A stretch of 64,000 nt of DNA from Anoplolepis gracilipes (lineage: Eukaryota > Arthropoda > Insecta > Hymenoptera > Formicidae). The stretch lies in the NCBI RefSeq assembly GCF_047496725.1, contig NC_132978.1:4269501-4333500 (forward strand), given 5' to 3'. The notes below the pieces were generated by a model that saw only the letters and a program-made list of their open reading frames with translations, was not told the DNA's origin and did not search any database. Position 1 is the stretch's first letter. Every line of letters begins with the position of its first letter. Shown here piece by piece: positions 12,901-27,566 of this stretch. The position numbers were made by a program, and so were the translations under genes.

Positions 12901-15900
12901 TGTACGCTTTCTCCAGAACGCGCGCGAATAGACACATACCTAAATGTGAATAAACATATGAATTAAAATTACAGTTCCGTCAAAAAGGTAATATTCAAAA
13001 ATATATTGATCTCATATTAACTATGTGATAAATTTTAATAAATAACATGTATGATACAATATCGATTATTTATCGAAGCATAAGTTCGAATATATATTCA
13101 TTTGATTTAAGAATCTAAGAAGTGATAAGAAATGGAATTTATAAGTTGCGATATTCATGAATAATATTACTGTAAATATGTTTGCATTCGCGCAAATATA
13201 CCTAGCATTAAAATTTTTTATATTGAATTTTCCATTACTCAAATATAATGTCCTGTTTAGAATGAAAACACGGGTTAATATATAAACCATCGATTTGAGT
13301 GATTCAAATAACGGAAAGGCAGATGTATGAACTGTTTAATAATGATAAATGTGTCCACGCGTATGATTTATTCTACTAAAATCTGTCACACAAGTAATCA
13401 ACAATGGAATGAAAGCTATTTTCAAATATTACATTCTACAGAACTTTAATTTTAACTCGACAATTATTCGTACATCTTATGTTATAATATATACAAAATA
13501 ATAATCGCCGCAGAATATTATTATTATTATACACTTCTAGCAATAAATGTATAGCGTTGTATTATGTCCACGACAGTAATTCAAATTAGTTATTAATAAA
13601 TTGTTAATAAATTATAAATCATAAATGTTAATAAATTAATAAATTATTGATAAATTGTCGCATATTTTTCGTTCTTTAAATCTTTCCAGCAATTCGCGTA
13701 TATTATTTCGTTTACTCTCAATTAAAAAATGACGAGTAAAACATATACTCTTATATTGTCAAAAAATTCAAAGCGTAACACGATAATTATTACATATTTG
13801 ATTATATCAAGCATTGTTAAAGAAATAATTATCGTTTGTAAAAATCAATAAAACGAAAATTCATATTCTTATTCACTTTGATTTTTGTTTTCAAAACGAA
13901 TAAGTGGCTCAAAATATTTGCTTTGATAAATAGCTATCACCGCGATACATTTACGTATTATCTATGATGGGAATTAATTAATCGCCGGGTTCATAATCGC
14001 TAATTGTAATGATCATAGCAAATCATTGCGTTTAAGAGCCAATTTTGACGTAAATTTATATCTCGCATATGACGCTAGATATGGCGGGAATATAAATCAA
14101 CTAAATCATGTATTTAGTTCAATTATAATTTACGCGATGCAAAGAACATAAATCAGCTTTACTTGCATACGTCAGCTGGCGGTCGAAAATAGTGACATAA
14201 TACTGTATCTAGAACTAACTAATTAATTAATTTAATCTTCATATTAACGCGATCAAAAGACTGGAGCGTGACGTGAATCTCATGTCGGTGCCGTGCCTTT
14301 GACACGCGAGCTTAAAAGTTGGCAGGAAGCCTGGCGAAAGCAATTCAGTTAGCGCGATCGCGGCTATAGAGTGAATTACAGCGCGAGGACGTCGCATGCG
14401 ACATGATGTAGCTTCAGATTTATGTAAAATAACACGAAACCGGATCGACCACGGGAGCCGAAACCATAACAGTGTCTCTCGCGCGATCGCGGGCGCGAAA
14501 GATAAATCTCGCGCAACCGGCAACTCGGCTGGAGGGTTATGAATTCGCTACGGGAGCCATGTCTCTCCGGAATGTGTTTTCTTAGAAAATTCTACATTGT
14601 GTCTCGCGCGAAGATTCCAAATGTTTGATTTGTATCAAACGGCTCTCAAGCGCTTTGCGAGCTTACTATAAAAATGCCATTTTGTTGTCCGGAAGAAATA
14701 AATGTCTAGCCATATGTAATTTAATAAAAGTTAAATGTTGTAGAATAATTGACGAGAATGCGTACAATCAGCGTTCAGTGAAGTGATTTACAGTAACGTA
14801 CAACGCATATAGAGAAGGTTCTGTAAGTTGAAAACAGCTGGAGAACCACTGATGTGTACATAGAGCTCGTGAATATGATACAACGATTACATTTGAGTAT
14901 TAAATCATGTAACTATCCAGGGAGCACATAAAATTTTCTTTCTGAAGCACGGCAAAAGATCCTTAACCTACTAAACCAGCAAGATAAAAGAGATCACGAT
15001 GAACCCGTGTTTATAGCGATTTCCAAGTTTACTGAAACTCTCTCGAGTAATTTTTTTTTTTTTTTTAAGATATAATGATAAATAACTATAATAATGAAAT
15101 TTAAATAAGGCTATATAAATAACATTTTTATAGAATTTTATTAAAGAAATGAGTATGTTGTTTCTCTCTATGATTAATTAAATCTAAAGAAAATACATAA
15201 ACGTGATAAATGTATGCTATATTTATATTTTGATATCAATGTTACCTCACTTTTTTCTTGGCCAAAGCGCCGGAGATCAAATGCGACCCTCTGGTCGCAA
15301 ACCCTTGCACCCTCTTAGGCTTTTGCCTAAGATAAGAGGGAAATATTTGGCCATAAATATGCCTATGTGGAATCCCATTGTGCGTGACGCGAACCTACGC
15401 ACTCTTTCCTGCACGGCACGTTTGAAACGACATATGAAATCTGGCTGAAAAGATTACTCCGCTTCCTTCATCCACTCGAGCCGTTGCGTTTCCTTTTTGG
15501 CGAACGGGGCTGAGCCGTGTCGAAGCGCGCAACTTTTTCAACTTTTCTTTCGCGCTCACCCCGCGATAAATCTCCCGTCCGGGAGGGCGGGAAGATGCCT
15601 GTACACATTTTCCCGCGGGCATTGCACGAGTTTAATGTTGCGTGCGCGCGAACTCGTTGGCTAATACGCCGCGATGCATTCCGCCTAAAAGTAATCGCAG
15701 CTCGCGTCGTTACGTTATCTTCGCCTTAATGTGTCCACGGTTTGGATTTTCTCGTGCGGAAATTTTCAAATGGATTGAGACTCTAAAATCTTATTCTACC
15801 GAGGCAGAAGATATTAAGGTACAATATATATGTATATTTGCGTATCCCTCAGAGATTTCTGAATGAAAGAGGTAAAACGTCCTTGATATTTTTCTATGAG

Positions 15901-18900
15901 GGTTAAAATAAATATATCTTGGTATGGAAAGAAATTATATATATCACACAGAAAACCTCTAGTTTGTTCCATTTTTGCTTTTAACTGTATTAGAATCTCT
16001 GAAGATTAGAATCTCCGATGAAATAAATGAATACGAAGTTTTCGTATAGTTTACATTTCCGTCTTATATCGAGTCGGAGAGCCTCCAAATATAAAAGAAC
16101 TGCATCCTACGGAAGCTTTTAGACACGTCCTGCAAAATTTATCCCTGAGAAAATTGTTACTTATACGTATTCTTTATTTTCTGCAACGTCTGTTATGTCG
16201 GGGTGTAAGGAACAGACTCGGCAGGAAATTGAATTCACTGTGAAACACTCGACTCGAGAAAATCCTCTATGAATATCTGAGTGCATCTAGTAAGGATTAC
16301 GAGGTATTGCGACATATTACTGGACGGAAGAGTGAAGCGCACGTGGGAGTTAATCGATTGTCAAGACAACTATTTGCTCAGCACAATATCAGACGAAGTA
16401 ATACAGATATAAAAGCAAGCTACTATTTTCTTCCTTCAAAAAAATACAAATTCACATGAAATACAACAATTTTAACAATTTTATCACTACAGGTATTTTA
16501 TTATATATTTTATAAATTTTATATTTTGCATATTTTATTATATTTCTGTTACAGTTGAATGAATTTTGAATAACGTTTACTTTGATGGCGTTTTAATAGA
16601 ATTTTATCTGAAAAATTAATCACAAAGTATTAATTTATAAAATTTAATTTTATAAACTGCAACAGTGGGTGAAAACTCAAAATACTGCACCTAATATTAT
16701 TTAAAAAATTATTTTAATTTTAAATCATTAAAAACATGATATTTTGACATATTATTGAAAACTCATAAGAAAGGATTTCAAAATACAAGTTCCTACCTTT
16801 TACTATGCCGAGAGGAATTTTCTTTCCGCTAACATTGTCGGACGCACAAATTTCGTTTCAACTTCTCGTTGTGAGAAGGAAAGAAAGTTACTTCTGCGAT
16901 AAAAAAGTGCATAAGCTCTTCATTAATTTTTCGTCGTGTCGAAAAAATATTGTCGACTCTCATGCCTGTTTTAGAGATGAGACTTGGCGTAAATTTTCAA
17001 CTTGTGCGTCGTAGGTGTAATTTCATTCGGGTCACCGCAAAAGTGGAAAACAAAGGAAGATAGAAATCGGAAGGAACCTAAACCAGGGAAATTGATTGGA
17101 TAACTTTAAGGAGCGGCAGCCCGAGCCAACGAGGCGGAACACTTTAATGGAAGATTCCGTTTACCAGAGTACTAGAAAAGTGCTGTGCAGCTAACCAAAT
17201 GACGATTGTTTTGCCGGATTTTATTTTTCAACGTTCACACGGAAGAGCTGCGCTCGCGCGCGCATTGCACTCGTAATCCTCATAGACAACCTCATCCTAG
17301 CTATTGCTTTGTCTCCCTTCCGGTCGTTTCCTTAACGAAACGGCTTTAAACGACAATTTTTTAAAAAGATTTACAACCCGTCAGTAGTCAGCTTAATTTA
17401 TTGATAACTCAAAGTACCACATCTCGTACATGCAAAAGTTTCCCAAGCATACGACGAATGTTGAGCGAAGAGAGCTGCTTACGTAACTTTTAATGACGAA
17501 ACTAACGAGATAGAATGTGTACTAGATCCTTTATCCGTATTACAACGATGATCGGAGAAAAGCCGCTGAATTTTGTGGCGTTTGCATTAATTAGTTTTTT
17601 GTTCCCCGAAAAGCCAACGTGCAAACGTGCGTTGCAAACTTGTATCAAATCAGATTAAATCTTTCGTCAACAAAAGGAATTTACGAAGGCTGTAGTTTGT
17701 ATAAACTAAACCTTTGTAAATCAGATTATTTAATCGAAAAATCTGAACAAAATATACTTTTTTCGTTCTGACAATTACTCAGAAATAATAAAAAAGATGA
17801 TCAAATCTCTCTCTTTCTTAATTAAAAAATGTTTGTTCTTTATTGCAAATAATTGATAGAATATGATTCTCTCTTAAACGAAGTTAATCATTGAAAGTGA
17901 TTATTGATTTAACAGAACGTCCGGAACAATTAAAATACAAAGGGAGGATATTTTCAAGACCGCCATTTTACAGATCGCCTTCTTAATTGCGATAATTCGC
18001 GAAATTGTGGGAGATGATCGCGCCGTGCATTATATCGAGCTCATAAAAGTCATGACGAAGCTCCAGCGCGGTTCTTTGTGCGGAAACTGCCGCACTCATT
18101 TACCACAAAATGGATAAGCACCGGTTCGTTAAACGAAACTGCGATATCGTAACGAGGCAACGATTCTTATTTACTCTCGTCGAGCAAAGCATTCGACTTA
18201 ATCAACGACAGAGCAGCGCGACGGGAAATTATTCGCTACCGACTACGAAGCGCGCATTCGATGAAATGGTGCGTTCAAACGATGTGTTTGTCGCCGTCTT
18301 TTTGACAAACCATCCCGACAATTTAATCAGACGTATTCGTGGGAACAAGCATTCCCATGCGAAATAGCGGTTTTCTCAAGAACTAAGCGAGCACGCAGCT
18401 CAATAACATCCATTATTATCGAGATGAGAGAGAGAACGCCTCGGATCCAATTTTTGTATATACCTATACATGTGAATAGCGCTGTGAAATTTGTGACTCC
18501 TCTTTGGAATGTCAAGTGCGTCAAAAACAAATTAAACTGAAGCAGTAAAGAGAACTATTATCATCCTATCTCTAAATGATAGTATAATAATAATTATATT
18601 AATATCTCTAAGTGATCGTATAATAATAATTTTATATAAAAGAACAATCAAGCGTATTTAATCACTTTTTCTTTCTTTCCCCTTTCTCTTTTTCTCCCTT
18701 TGATATTCTTTCAAAAAAATTCCATTAAAATTATTGCATTTACTTTTCTGAAAAAAATTAACTGTTTTATCTGCATAATCCAGCGCTATTGTTACAAAAG
18801 TTGTTTCACTTCGTTATTATCTCCGTTAATGATCAACTATTATGAGAAATATTGAAATATATTTTTGGTTATAATAAATTATTATTAAAAAAAAACAGAT

Positions 18901-20549
18901 AAAAGAGAAAAACTATATATATTTACACACAATATTATATATACGTATAATAATTATAAATAATATATTATGAACCAATTATTTCTTGGGTCTTTTAATA
19001 AAATTACTTTTTAATTAAATTAGTACTATTTTTATAAACAAAAAATAAGAAAATAACGATAAAATAAGAAAATTAATTCCGTAAAAATGTACGTTATGTG
19101 TGATATGTCGCAACGTGCGTAAAATTTAGTGAATCCATCGGGCCATGATTCGTAGCAAAAAACAAAGAAATGCTTGTGAATAATTCAGGATATCGCGATA
19201 AAACCTACCCAACGATTCCTTGGAAGCAGTAATAGTACTACCAAAATCCAACTTATCTATTCTTCAATTCGGCTCGCCCTTACAAGCGTGCCAGGAATAA
19301 TTTGCGATGTAAGGGAGAATAACGACGGTTCGGAGAGTTCGGCCTTTTTAAGTATAATGGATATGAAAGTTGAGACGTTAAAGGAATGTATCAATTCACC
19401 GTCTATTCACCGTAAAATGCATAGATCGAAAGCTCATAAATCATACGCTGATCTTTCTCCGATCAAAATTATTCGTTGCACATTGATCATTGTTCATTCT
19501 ATTTCAAACATATTATTTGATCATGTTTAAGCAATCACCGTTTACATTGGCTTTATTTTCAGCTTGTTGCTCATATTTTAATTTTCATAATGGATAAATG
19601 CATAACATAAATAATTGCACGCTTGTATCGATTTTCTGTATTGGAATGTTACGCGATTACAACAAACTGCTTATTGTACTTTTTGAGTTGATTAAACTCC
19701 GATTTAAATTACAATATTATAGATAGATTTAATACTGTAAAAGTGAAAATTGATAAAATATAAACGATAAATAAAATAAAATATAAACAATCAACAAACA
19801 CTATAAGAAGAAAAATAAAATTTTATTATATTACAAATTAGATTTTTTGGAACATTAATGTTTAATGAAAATCTGTTTTAATTTATGCCACATGTCTCTT
19901 TTTATATATTTTGATATATGTATAGGTATGTGCGTAATTTATTATTATTATTATCTCTAGAGTATATTTATTACAAATTCTTAAAATTTTTATGTCATTA
20001 TTTTCCATCGGATTTGTTCGATCGGATAGTCCGTTAAAGAAAATCCATCACCTTTAAATTCTTAAAAATGTATTTTTTCAAAAACAGCAATCTATTATGC
20101 AAGATTATATGGAAGAATAGTGGCAAGAAGATCCTTCGTAAAAATGTCTCTCGTCGATTTACTAAAGCTTTCGCTGATACAGAACTTCTAAGTGCGCTTC
20201 ATCTAGAAATATGAAATCGACGTGTCAGAGGCAGTCGTTCTCCAATTTCCGTTTTAGCACGCCACTGTGCCCCCATTGACGTCTTCTTCACCTATTTCGT
20301 AGTATCATTGCTATATTCGTCTATTTATTCTTAATAGTTTAATATTTTTTCAAAATCTGTACTAAATCATATGACTAAAAATGTGAATTTTTATCATGTT
20401 ATATTAAGATATTTATTTAATAGTTGAGAAAAATTTAGGCGAAAAAAACCATCAATCTGTTAGCTTAAATTTTCAATTTAAGCTTTTTTTGAGCAAGATG
20501 TAAACATATAAATCAGTTTAAAAAATATGATATATCTGTTGGACATTTG

Positions 20550-20590
<41 letters not shown>

Positions 20591-23500
20591 CAATCTTTTA
20601 ACAATAAATATTAAATTTTTATAATACTAAAATATTTACATAATTTTATGATTGCAGCCTGCAAGCAACTATCCAGATCGGTACAAGGCATCTTTGGACC
20701 ATCCGATCCACTTTTAGGTGCTCACATACAAAGCATATGTGAAGCATTGGATGTCCCTCATCTCGAAGCACGGGTCGATTTCGAGCCCACTTTTAAGGAG
20801 TTCAGTATTAATCTATATCCCGCTCCAGATCATCTTAACAAAGCGTTCAAGGACCTCATGTCCTTCCTAAACTGGACCAGAGTGGCCATTATCTATGAAG
20901 AGGATTACGGTAAGTGGAGAACAATAACGTGTACATTCGAAAAGAAAATGCTAAGCATTCTTTGAAATTCCTTGAATCCGAGAGAACTTCTCGTATTATT
21001 TATTCGATGCATCTTAACAAGAATATTTGAATTCAATTTTCAATATCTGCATTTTTTAAATCGCGCATCTCTTCTTACGTTAAATAGAAAAAAAAATGTA
21101 CCGCTTGCACATCGTACTGCATGATCGATTTTGAATTTCGGATGCATTTGCAGAATTAATCTATTGTGTCTTTCCGAGAGCGTGATAAGAGGTTTTGCAA
21201 AACGTGGTAATAGAGGCGACGTACCGCAAGCGCAAATATGCGAACAATACTAACAACATCAGTGGTCGAGTTAAAAGATTTGCCGACCACGCGGAACTTG
21301 TTTTGCACCCGGCGCTTCGTGTCCAAAACGGCAATACAACGCGGAAACTGCTCCATAGATATTTGCGGAAAAGCCGATCTTCTTTTTTCTCGTTAGCGTT
21401 ACGGTAGCGCGCCGTCGCGTCGACGCGTTTATTACGCAAACGTTTTGTTGTCTCTTTTTCTTTTTTATTTTTGTTTTCTTCCGTAGAGTCGGAATGATGC
21501 GTCCCCATGCAAATAGAACGTCGGAATCAGGCGCCGGAAGTGGACGCTGCCGCCGCCCGAATGTCGGCCTGTCATACGCACGCGGAAGTAACCGCGTTTA
21601 CATACGATGATGTAAACTCGCGATCTCGCCTGTTCCGAAACGAGATTGCTCCCTCGCCGCGTTTTGTCGCCAACTTAACCCCCGCGGTGTCCTCTCTCTT
21701 GGCGCCTATTTCTATCCCGCGACGGTCTGGCACCATCCGCGACGGCTCATCGAAATTCCGCGACGCGCCGTTGACGTATAATGTCTACGCCGCAGTCACC
21801 GACCATTTCCATTCTTTCCGAATCGCATTAGTATATTTTAACTATCAAAGTCCCGGGAAAATGTATGAATTTGCCCACGCTCTCGTCCATATCCGGAAAG
21901 ATGTATTTACATTGATTTGCCTAACTGAGTAGAAAAATTCAACGGTTATACTGTCATAGTAAATCTAGAAATTGAAAATGGAAATTTATTCATTTCATAT
22001 TCAAAGAAGTACGAGAGTTTCATGATTTTTTAAGAACAAAAAGAATTTTCATAAAAATTTACTTCCATCATTCATATCGAATATTAATGCGACTATTTTG
22101 TATTACATTCTTGATATTTTATGGCTTAATAATGGATGTCACGCGCGAATTCTCCATGTACATTTGCGAAACGAATCCTTCCCCTGGTAGTTCTAGTGAG
22201 GAACAAAATAGAAAGCCACCGACCTTATCTTCCCTAAATTGCCGCTCTTGATTGGACGATGTAACGTGACATATAACAAAAGCAGAAAGTAGAACGTTGC
22301 CGTTAGCGATAAAACGAGAAGAAACGGAAAGAGCGCGTCTTTTTTGCGTTGGTCCCCATCTATATGTCTACAGCTCGCCATAAATTCACGACGAAAGAGA
22401 AGACGAGGTAAGATGTTTCAAAATTCCTTGTCCGTGAAAGCGTACGCTTCGAAAGTGCCTCGGCCGAGGAAATGTAACATTCCCGCACCCTCGTAGCGCC
22501 TAAATATTCATCAGTCGGATAAATCCGCCTTTCACGAACTCGTTAAAACTTCAACGTGCGAAGATAGTCACTCACTTAAATGCCTTTAAATATTAAGCAA
22601 CCTCAATCGGAAAACGACAAAATTTGCAATCTCAGTGTTCGTAATAATTTGTAAAATTTTTCCGATAGTTTAATGTGTTTAATCAAGGAGTCGCAAATAT
22701 GACGAGTTTCCTCCGCGAAATTTTGAATAAACCACTTGAACACTTTGCAAATTTAGAGATTTCGCTACTTCGTGCCTACTGTCATTCAGTTATTCATAAC
22801 TGCCTAGTGTTTCGCAGTTCGTTAAAACTTTATCGACTGTAAAAAGTTTCGTTTTTTGGTGCTGTAAAATAATAATGGATAGTTGAGAGCGACAGCTTCA
22901 TCCCATTGTGCGTAAATTCGAAGCGTAGATACTTGCTGTGTACGATAACGCGATACACAAAGCTGTTAAAGTCACTTGTAATTTTTATCAATTAAATTTT
23001 GACAGACATATTGTATATAGTGTTGAAAAATATTTTACTACTTTATCTTTCAAGTGAGCACAGCTGCGTATTTGTTTATAAATACAATTGGACTTTTACG
23101 TTCGCTATTTTCTAATAAAAGCTTGAAATTTGTGTTGAATTAAATTATATAAAAAAACTTTTCAAATAAATTATGTTCCTAGTACAAATTTGTTATATAA
23201 ATAGATTTGTTGTATAGATTGTAAATCAGAGATTCTCGGGTTCGCTGTCTTTTCTGTAAACAATTTAAAAAATATCAATTCAAGAATTTTGAATTTTTCA
23301 ATAATAAAAACATATGTGGAAGAACTTCTTCCAGTAATATTTGAAAATTCACATAAACGACTACTATCTACATTGACATTGCGTTTATGACTGCAACGAG
23401 GTCAGGAAATCTCGCGTATAAACGTTATCGTTACAATGATAGGAAAAACGAACCATTTCATTTTTCTAGAATTTTTTCCCCTTTTATGTACTCTACATAT

Positions 23501-24559
23501 CGTTGTGCGATGCCATAAATTCTGAAATATAGGACTGCATGTAGTTACTGTTATCTACAGAGTTAATTTTGTAAACCGGACTATCTTGTACAATTTTCCT
23601 ATTTTCCATTTTACACATTTTTGGACATGGTATTCCAGAGGCCTTTATACAAGATATCATGTGACTTTTATCATAATCTTTTATTATTTAAGATATTTAT
23701 GATTCTTAATTTCAGACACTGTTTATATAATTAATTTAATACTAATTTAATACTAATTAAATATATAAATTTAATCAATTAAATCTAAATGTGCATCATA
23801 GAGATAAGTAATATTGTTATCATTTTTACAGCTTTAACTGCGTCTCTTAATAGTTTTATGAAATTTTCTTTTGTATCTAATCGCTTGTAATATTTGTCGC
23901 TATTTCTGTACCGGAGATGTCGATATCAATTTGATTAAAAAAACATCATCAAAATTAAGATCTTGGATTCTAGAGTGTCTTGTATACAGCCCCGTAAGAA
24001 CGTAGAAGAAATATGCAAGTAGCTGTAATTACTCGAATTGTGCAAGTGAAGTTTACCATTTTTTAATTTTACTTTTTGTAAAGTGCCAGCTTTCTCGTGC
24101 AGGCTACGCTCGTTAACGCGCCGGGAGATTTATCTTCTGCCTCCCTTTCATCGTCCTTTAGCTGTTTATCGATCCTCTTCTTGCTGCCGCTCTATTCGTC
24201 ACGATCTTTACGGGGGAGTAATTAGTGAGCTCAAAGTTGGCAGCACCTATCCGAGTATGTTCTCGAAGTCTCTTTCAGAAATACGGAAAAGTAGGATTAC
24301 CCTGAGAATCTTGCAACTTTGTCAAAGATTTGTGTCCTCAGTAAAGTCAGGAGAGAAGATCCGACATTTCGAAGTTTATACGATATTTAATTTGCCCAAT
24401 ACATTTAGATGGCAACGTTTCTTATCCGTTTTTATGTATCATTAATAAAATCTTATTTTATCGATAAAAGTACATATTTTATGCCGATAGGGAGTTAAAT
24501 TATTCAACTGTCACATTATAATAATTGAATAATTCTGCATCTCTTTCTGGAATTAAAAC

Positions 24560-24598
<39 letters not shown>

Positions 24599-27517
24599 CA
24601 GTCAGACCACGATTAAAGTTAACCGATGTTGATGAAGTTAGAGGAATGAACGGAGCAAATGTAACCGCATGTAACGAATTCCGTGCACGCGGCGGAAAAC
24701 TCGAGTCGACAGTGCAACTTAGGAAGTAGTCCACAGGAACAATCGGCTGGAAGTGAATTGTTAAAGTCGCGATGTCTTTTTAGCGACATTTCTTCGCGAC
24801 TTTTGTTAATGCTATAAAACTAGTTATGAAAAGTTTTCCATGCACAAAACTAGAGAACTTACGTTGTGCTCTATATTGAATTTTTTAAATATATGTACAA
24901 ATTAAATTAACAATCTTTCTCTCTTCTTTCTCATGCCTTTCTTCAGCAGGTAAAAACAATAAACCTGTTTTACAATTCGTCTCTATTGTATTTCTATTGT
25001 ATTTTTCTTGCACAGAAATACATTTGTTATTTTTACGTTCAAAAGTAACGCATTATAAAAATAATTTATTTCGACATAATAAATATTGATCAAATTATAA
25101 TAGAGAGCTTTTTCTTCCTAGGAAATCGATTATTTATTGCATTTCACATAAAGAGCATTTTTTCAAATAGTTATTTTATTAACTCGTATTTTACTCAATT
25201 TTTCGCTAAGAATATACTCGTTCAATAGATCTGAGAATAATAATTTTTATCATTTTCATTATAATTATAATAATTCACTAAAGCACGAAAAAAGATTTTT
25301 AAAAAATTATTGAAGCACTTCATTAGTTTAATAAAATTGTTTGCACCATTGTTTGAAAGATATTAAAATAATTTCTCGGAGAAAGATAAAAAAAAATCTA
25401 TATAAAACTTGTGAAAATGTTTTCACGTCGTTTGAAAAAAATTTAAAAAACCTGATAAACTAGTTAAATAAATTAGTTTAGGATAAATATTCAGAGAAAG
25501 ATCCAGAAAATACATTAATCATATTTTGTAAAATACCTCTTTTATAGCGAGAAAAATTAAAGAAAAATACGGATGAAAACGCGCAATGATGAAGTCTAGC
25601 GTCGTGCTGTGAAGAAATATCTCTCTTCTATATTTTACAGGACTGTTCAAACTACAAGATCTCGTGAAATCCCCGCCGTCTGTGAGAACTGAAATGTACA
25701 TTCGTCAAGCGGGTCCTAGATCCTACCGGCAAGTCCTGCGGGAGGTCAGACACAAAGAGATCTTCAAGCTGATCATCGACACGGATCCGGCGCACATGCA
25801 GCAATTTTTTCGAGCAGTGAGTCCTAAACCGATTTGATATTCGATATTGCACTTCGATATCTCAGCATTTAAAACCTTTATTTCAAAATTTTATCTTCTT
25901 TACGAGTCAGAAAAAAATTTCTGTATAATCTCCATTATTTGTTTTCCACATATATCATATTTCTCTGCCATTACGTTAAAAATACTGTTATATATTTCAA
26001 AAAACGGAGAAAGGATGTAATACATACATCTCTTATTTTTCCACGCCGCTTAATCTTTCGCATGATAAATCTGACAAGTTGTTTTATCCAGATGAATACA
26101 CATTTTTTCAATAAAACGAAACATTATAAAAAAAGCAGCACAGAGAGGAAAAAAGAGAAAAAGATTACGCAAATATAGATCATTGAAATCTATCCCATTA
26201 ACGTTGTTATTCAAGCATTTCACCTGATATTTTAATTAATATTAATTATTCTTGTGTTAAAATATATATTTATTAGTTAATATATATTTATTAGTTAATA
26301 AATATCAGATCTCTTCTATCAGGTTCTGCTACTGTAGCTAAAAGATGGTAATTTTATAAATATACTCTTTTTAATGTTATGTTTTTTACATTCATTTTGC
26401 TTTCTTCTTCTTCTTCTTGCAATATTCGAACGTATATCTATTTTATTCACAAATACGAAAATTGTCAGAGACGAACGGATATAATGTGTGCAAATAGAAC
26501 GTCATTTCAAATTTACCTTGCGAAAGGTAAAATATTAGAGCTTTACCGATGAAAATATCTCCAATGCTCTTTCGCTTATCGCTCTCTGGCATTTATTCGG
26601 AAAACCGAAGGAAACGCACGCGGGAAACTATCGATCGATGCAGCCAACGAACGCGAACGAAGCGACGCAGAGTTTTTCGACGCACTCATAGATTACATAA
26701 ATGATCGTTCTCTGTCAGTCGCGAGACACTTAATCTTAATATCTATCCAAGGTATCTGTTAAATCGCGTCGAAAGCGACGCGGTTAGGTAAGGCAGTAGC
26801 TCTTGGCGATCACACAGATGGAGCACAATGATGAAACAACAAGTTGTTTACCGGATGTAAAGTGAAAAAAAGAAAATAAACGAATAACACAGGAGTAAAG
26901 GGATCTGCACGTGGGACATACCGTGGCTCGTAAATAACTTTCAGAATCATGCACAGGTACTCGACGCACGCGGAGATTAAAAGGACTCTTACAATTAGGA
27001 TTAATGGCGACTGCGTTGCAGTATATTTCCTTCCGACGCTTGTTTTGCCTTCTAGTGTGGGACTAGTTTCCGGCTTGAAAAGAGAATACAGCGAAAGAAA
27101 AGGCACGAGACCGAACATTGTGCGAAAAAAAAAATTGTATCCCGGATCATAAAGCTTTTTACAGTGCGACCAACACGCAAAGAGAAACAGATTTGAATCT
27201 CGAGAATCCGCGACAACTGAATTATCCGTTGATTTATATTTCAGTGGATAAAGATACTTATTTCTTAAGATCTTTAAATACAAATAATACACACAATGCT
27301 CGCAATCACATAATGATAATAATAATTAAAGATAAAAAATATTAATTTAGAGAATATTAATGAGCTTGAATAATTCATAAATTGTTTACAACTTTTTGTA
27401 AATAATAAAAAAATAAGCAAAAAGTAAGAAGTGTACACCACGCTTTATATAATTTTTATTTGTATATTTAATGACTGTTTATATTTCATATAGTAACTAA
27501 CATGTAATACGAGTATG

Positions 27518-27566
<49 letters not shown>

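Larger units (their letters stand above)
9955..20657 (+). other. Intron A-B (10.7 kb)
   Basis: This intron is bounded by gtaaga and attgcag. It contains a dispersed repeat copy (10.5-12.1 kb), GC-richer patches near 14.24-14.56, 15.23-15.76, 17.03-17.35 and 18.0-18.4 kb, a compact foldable segment near 15.3 kb, and a (TA)n just before exon B. Short reading frames in the GC-rich patches have no recognisable domain and overlap on both strands, so none is called. Confidence 0.85.

Noticed and set aside
20648..20657. ATG just before exon B as a possible translation start
   Set aside because: It is inside the acceptor sequence (ttttatgattgcag), and the upstream ATD exon A joins in phase.
24083..24445. 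120-residue plus-strand frame in intron B-C
   Set aside because: No recognisable domain, no splice-consistent neighbours and no composition shift.
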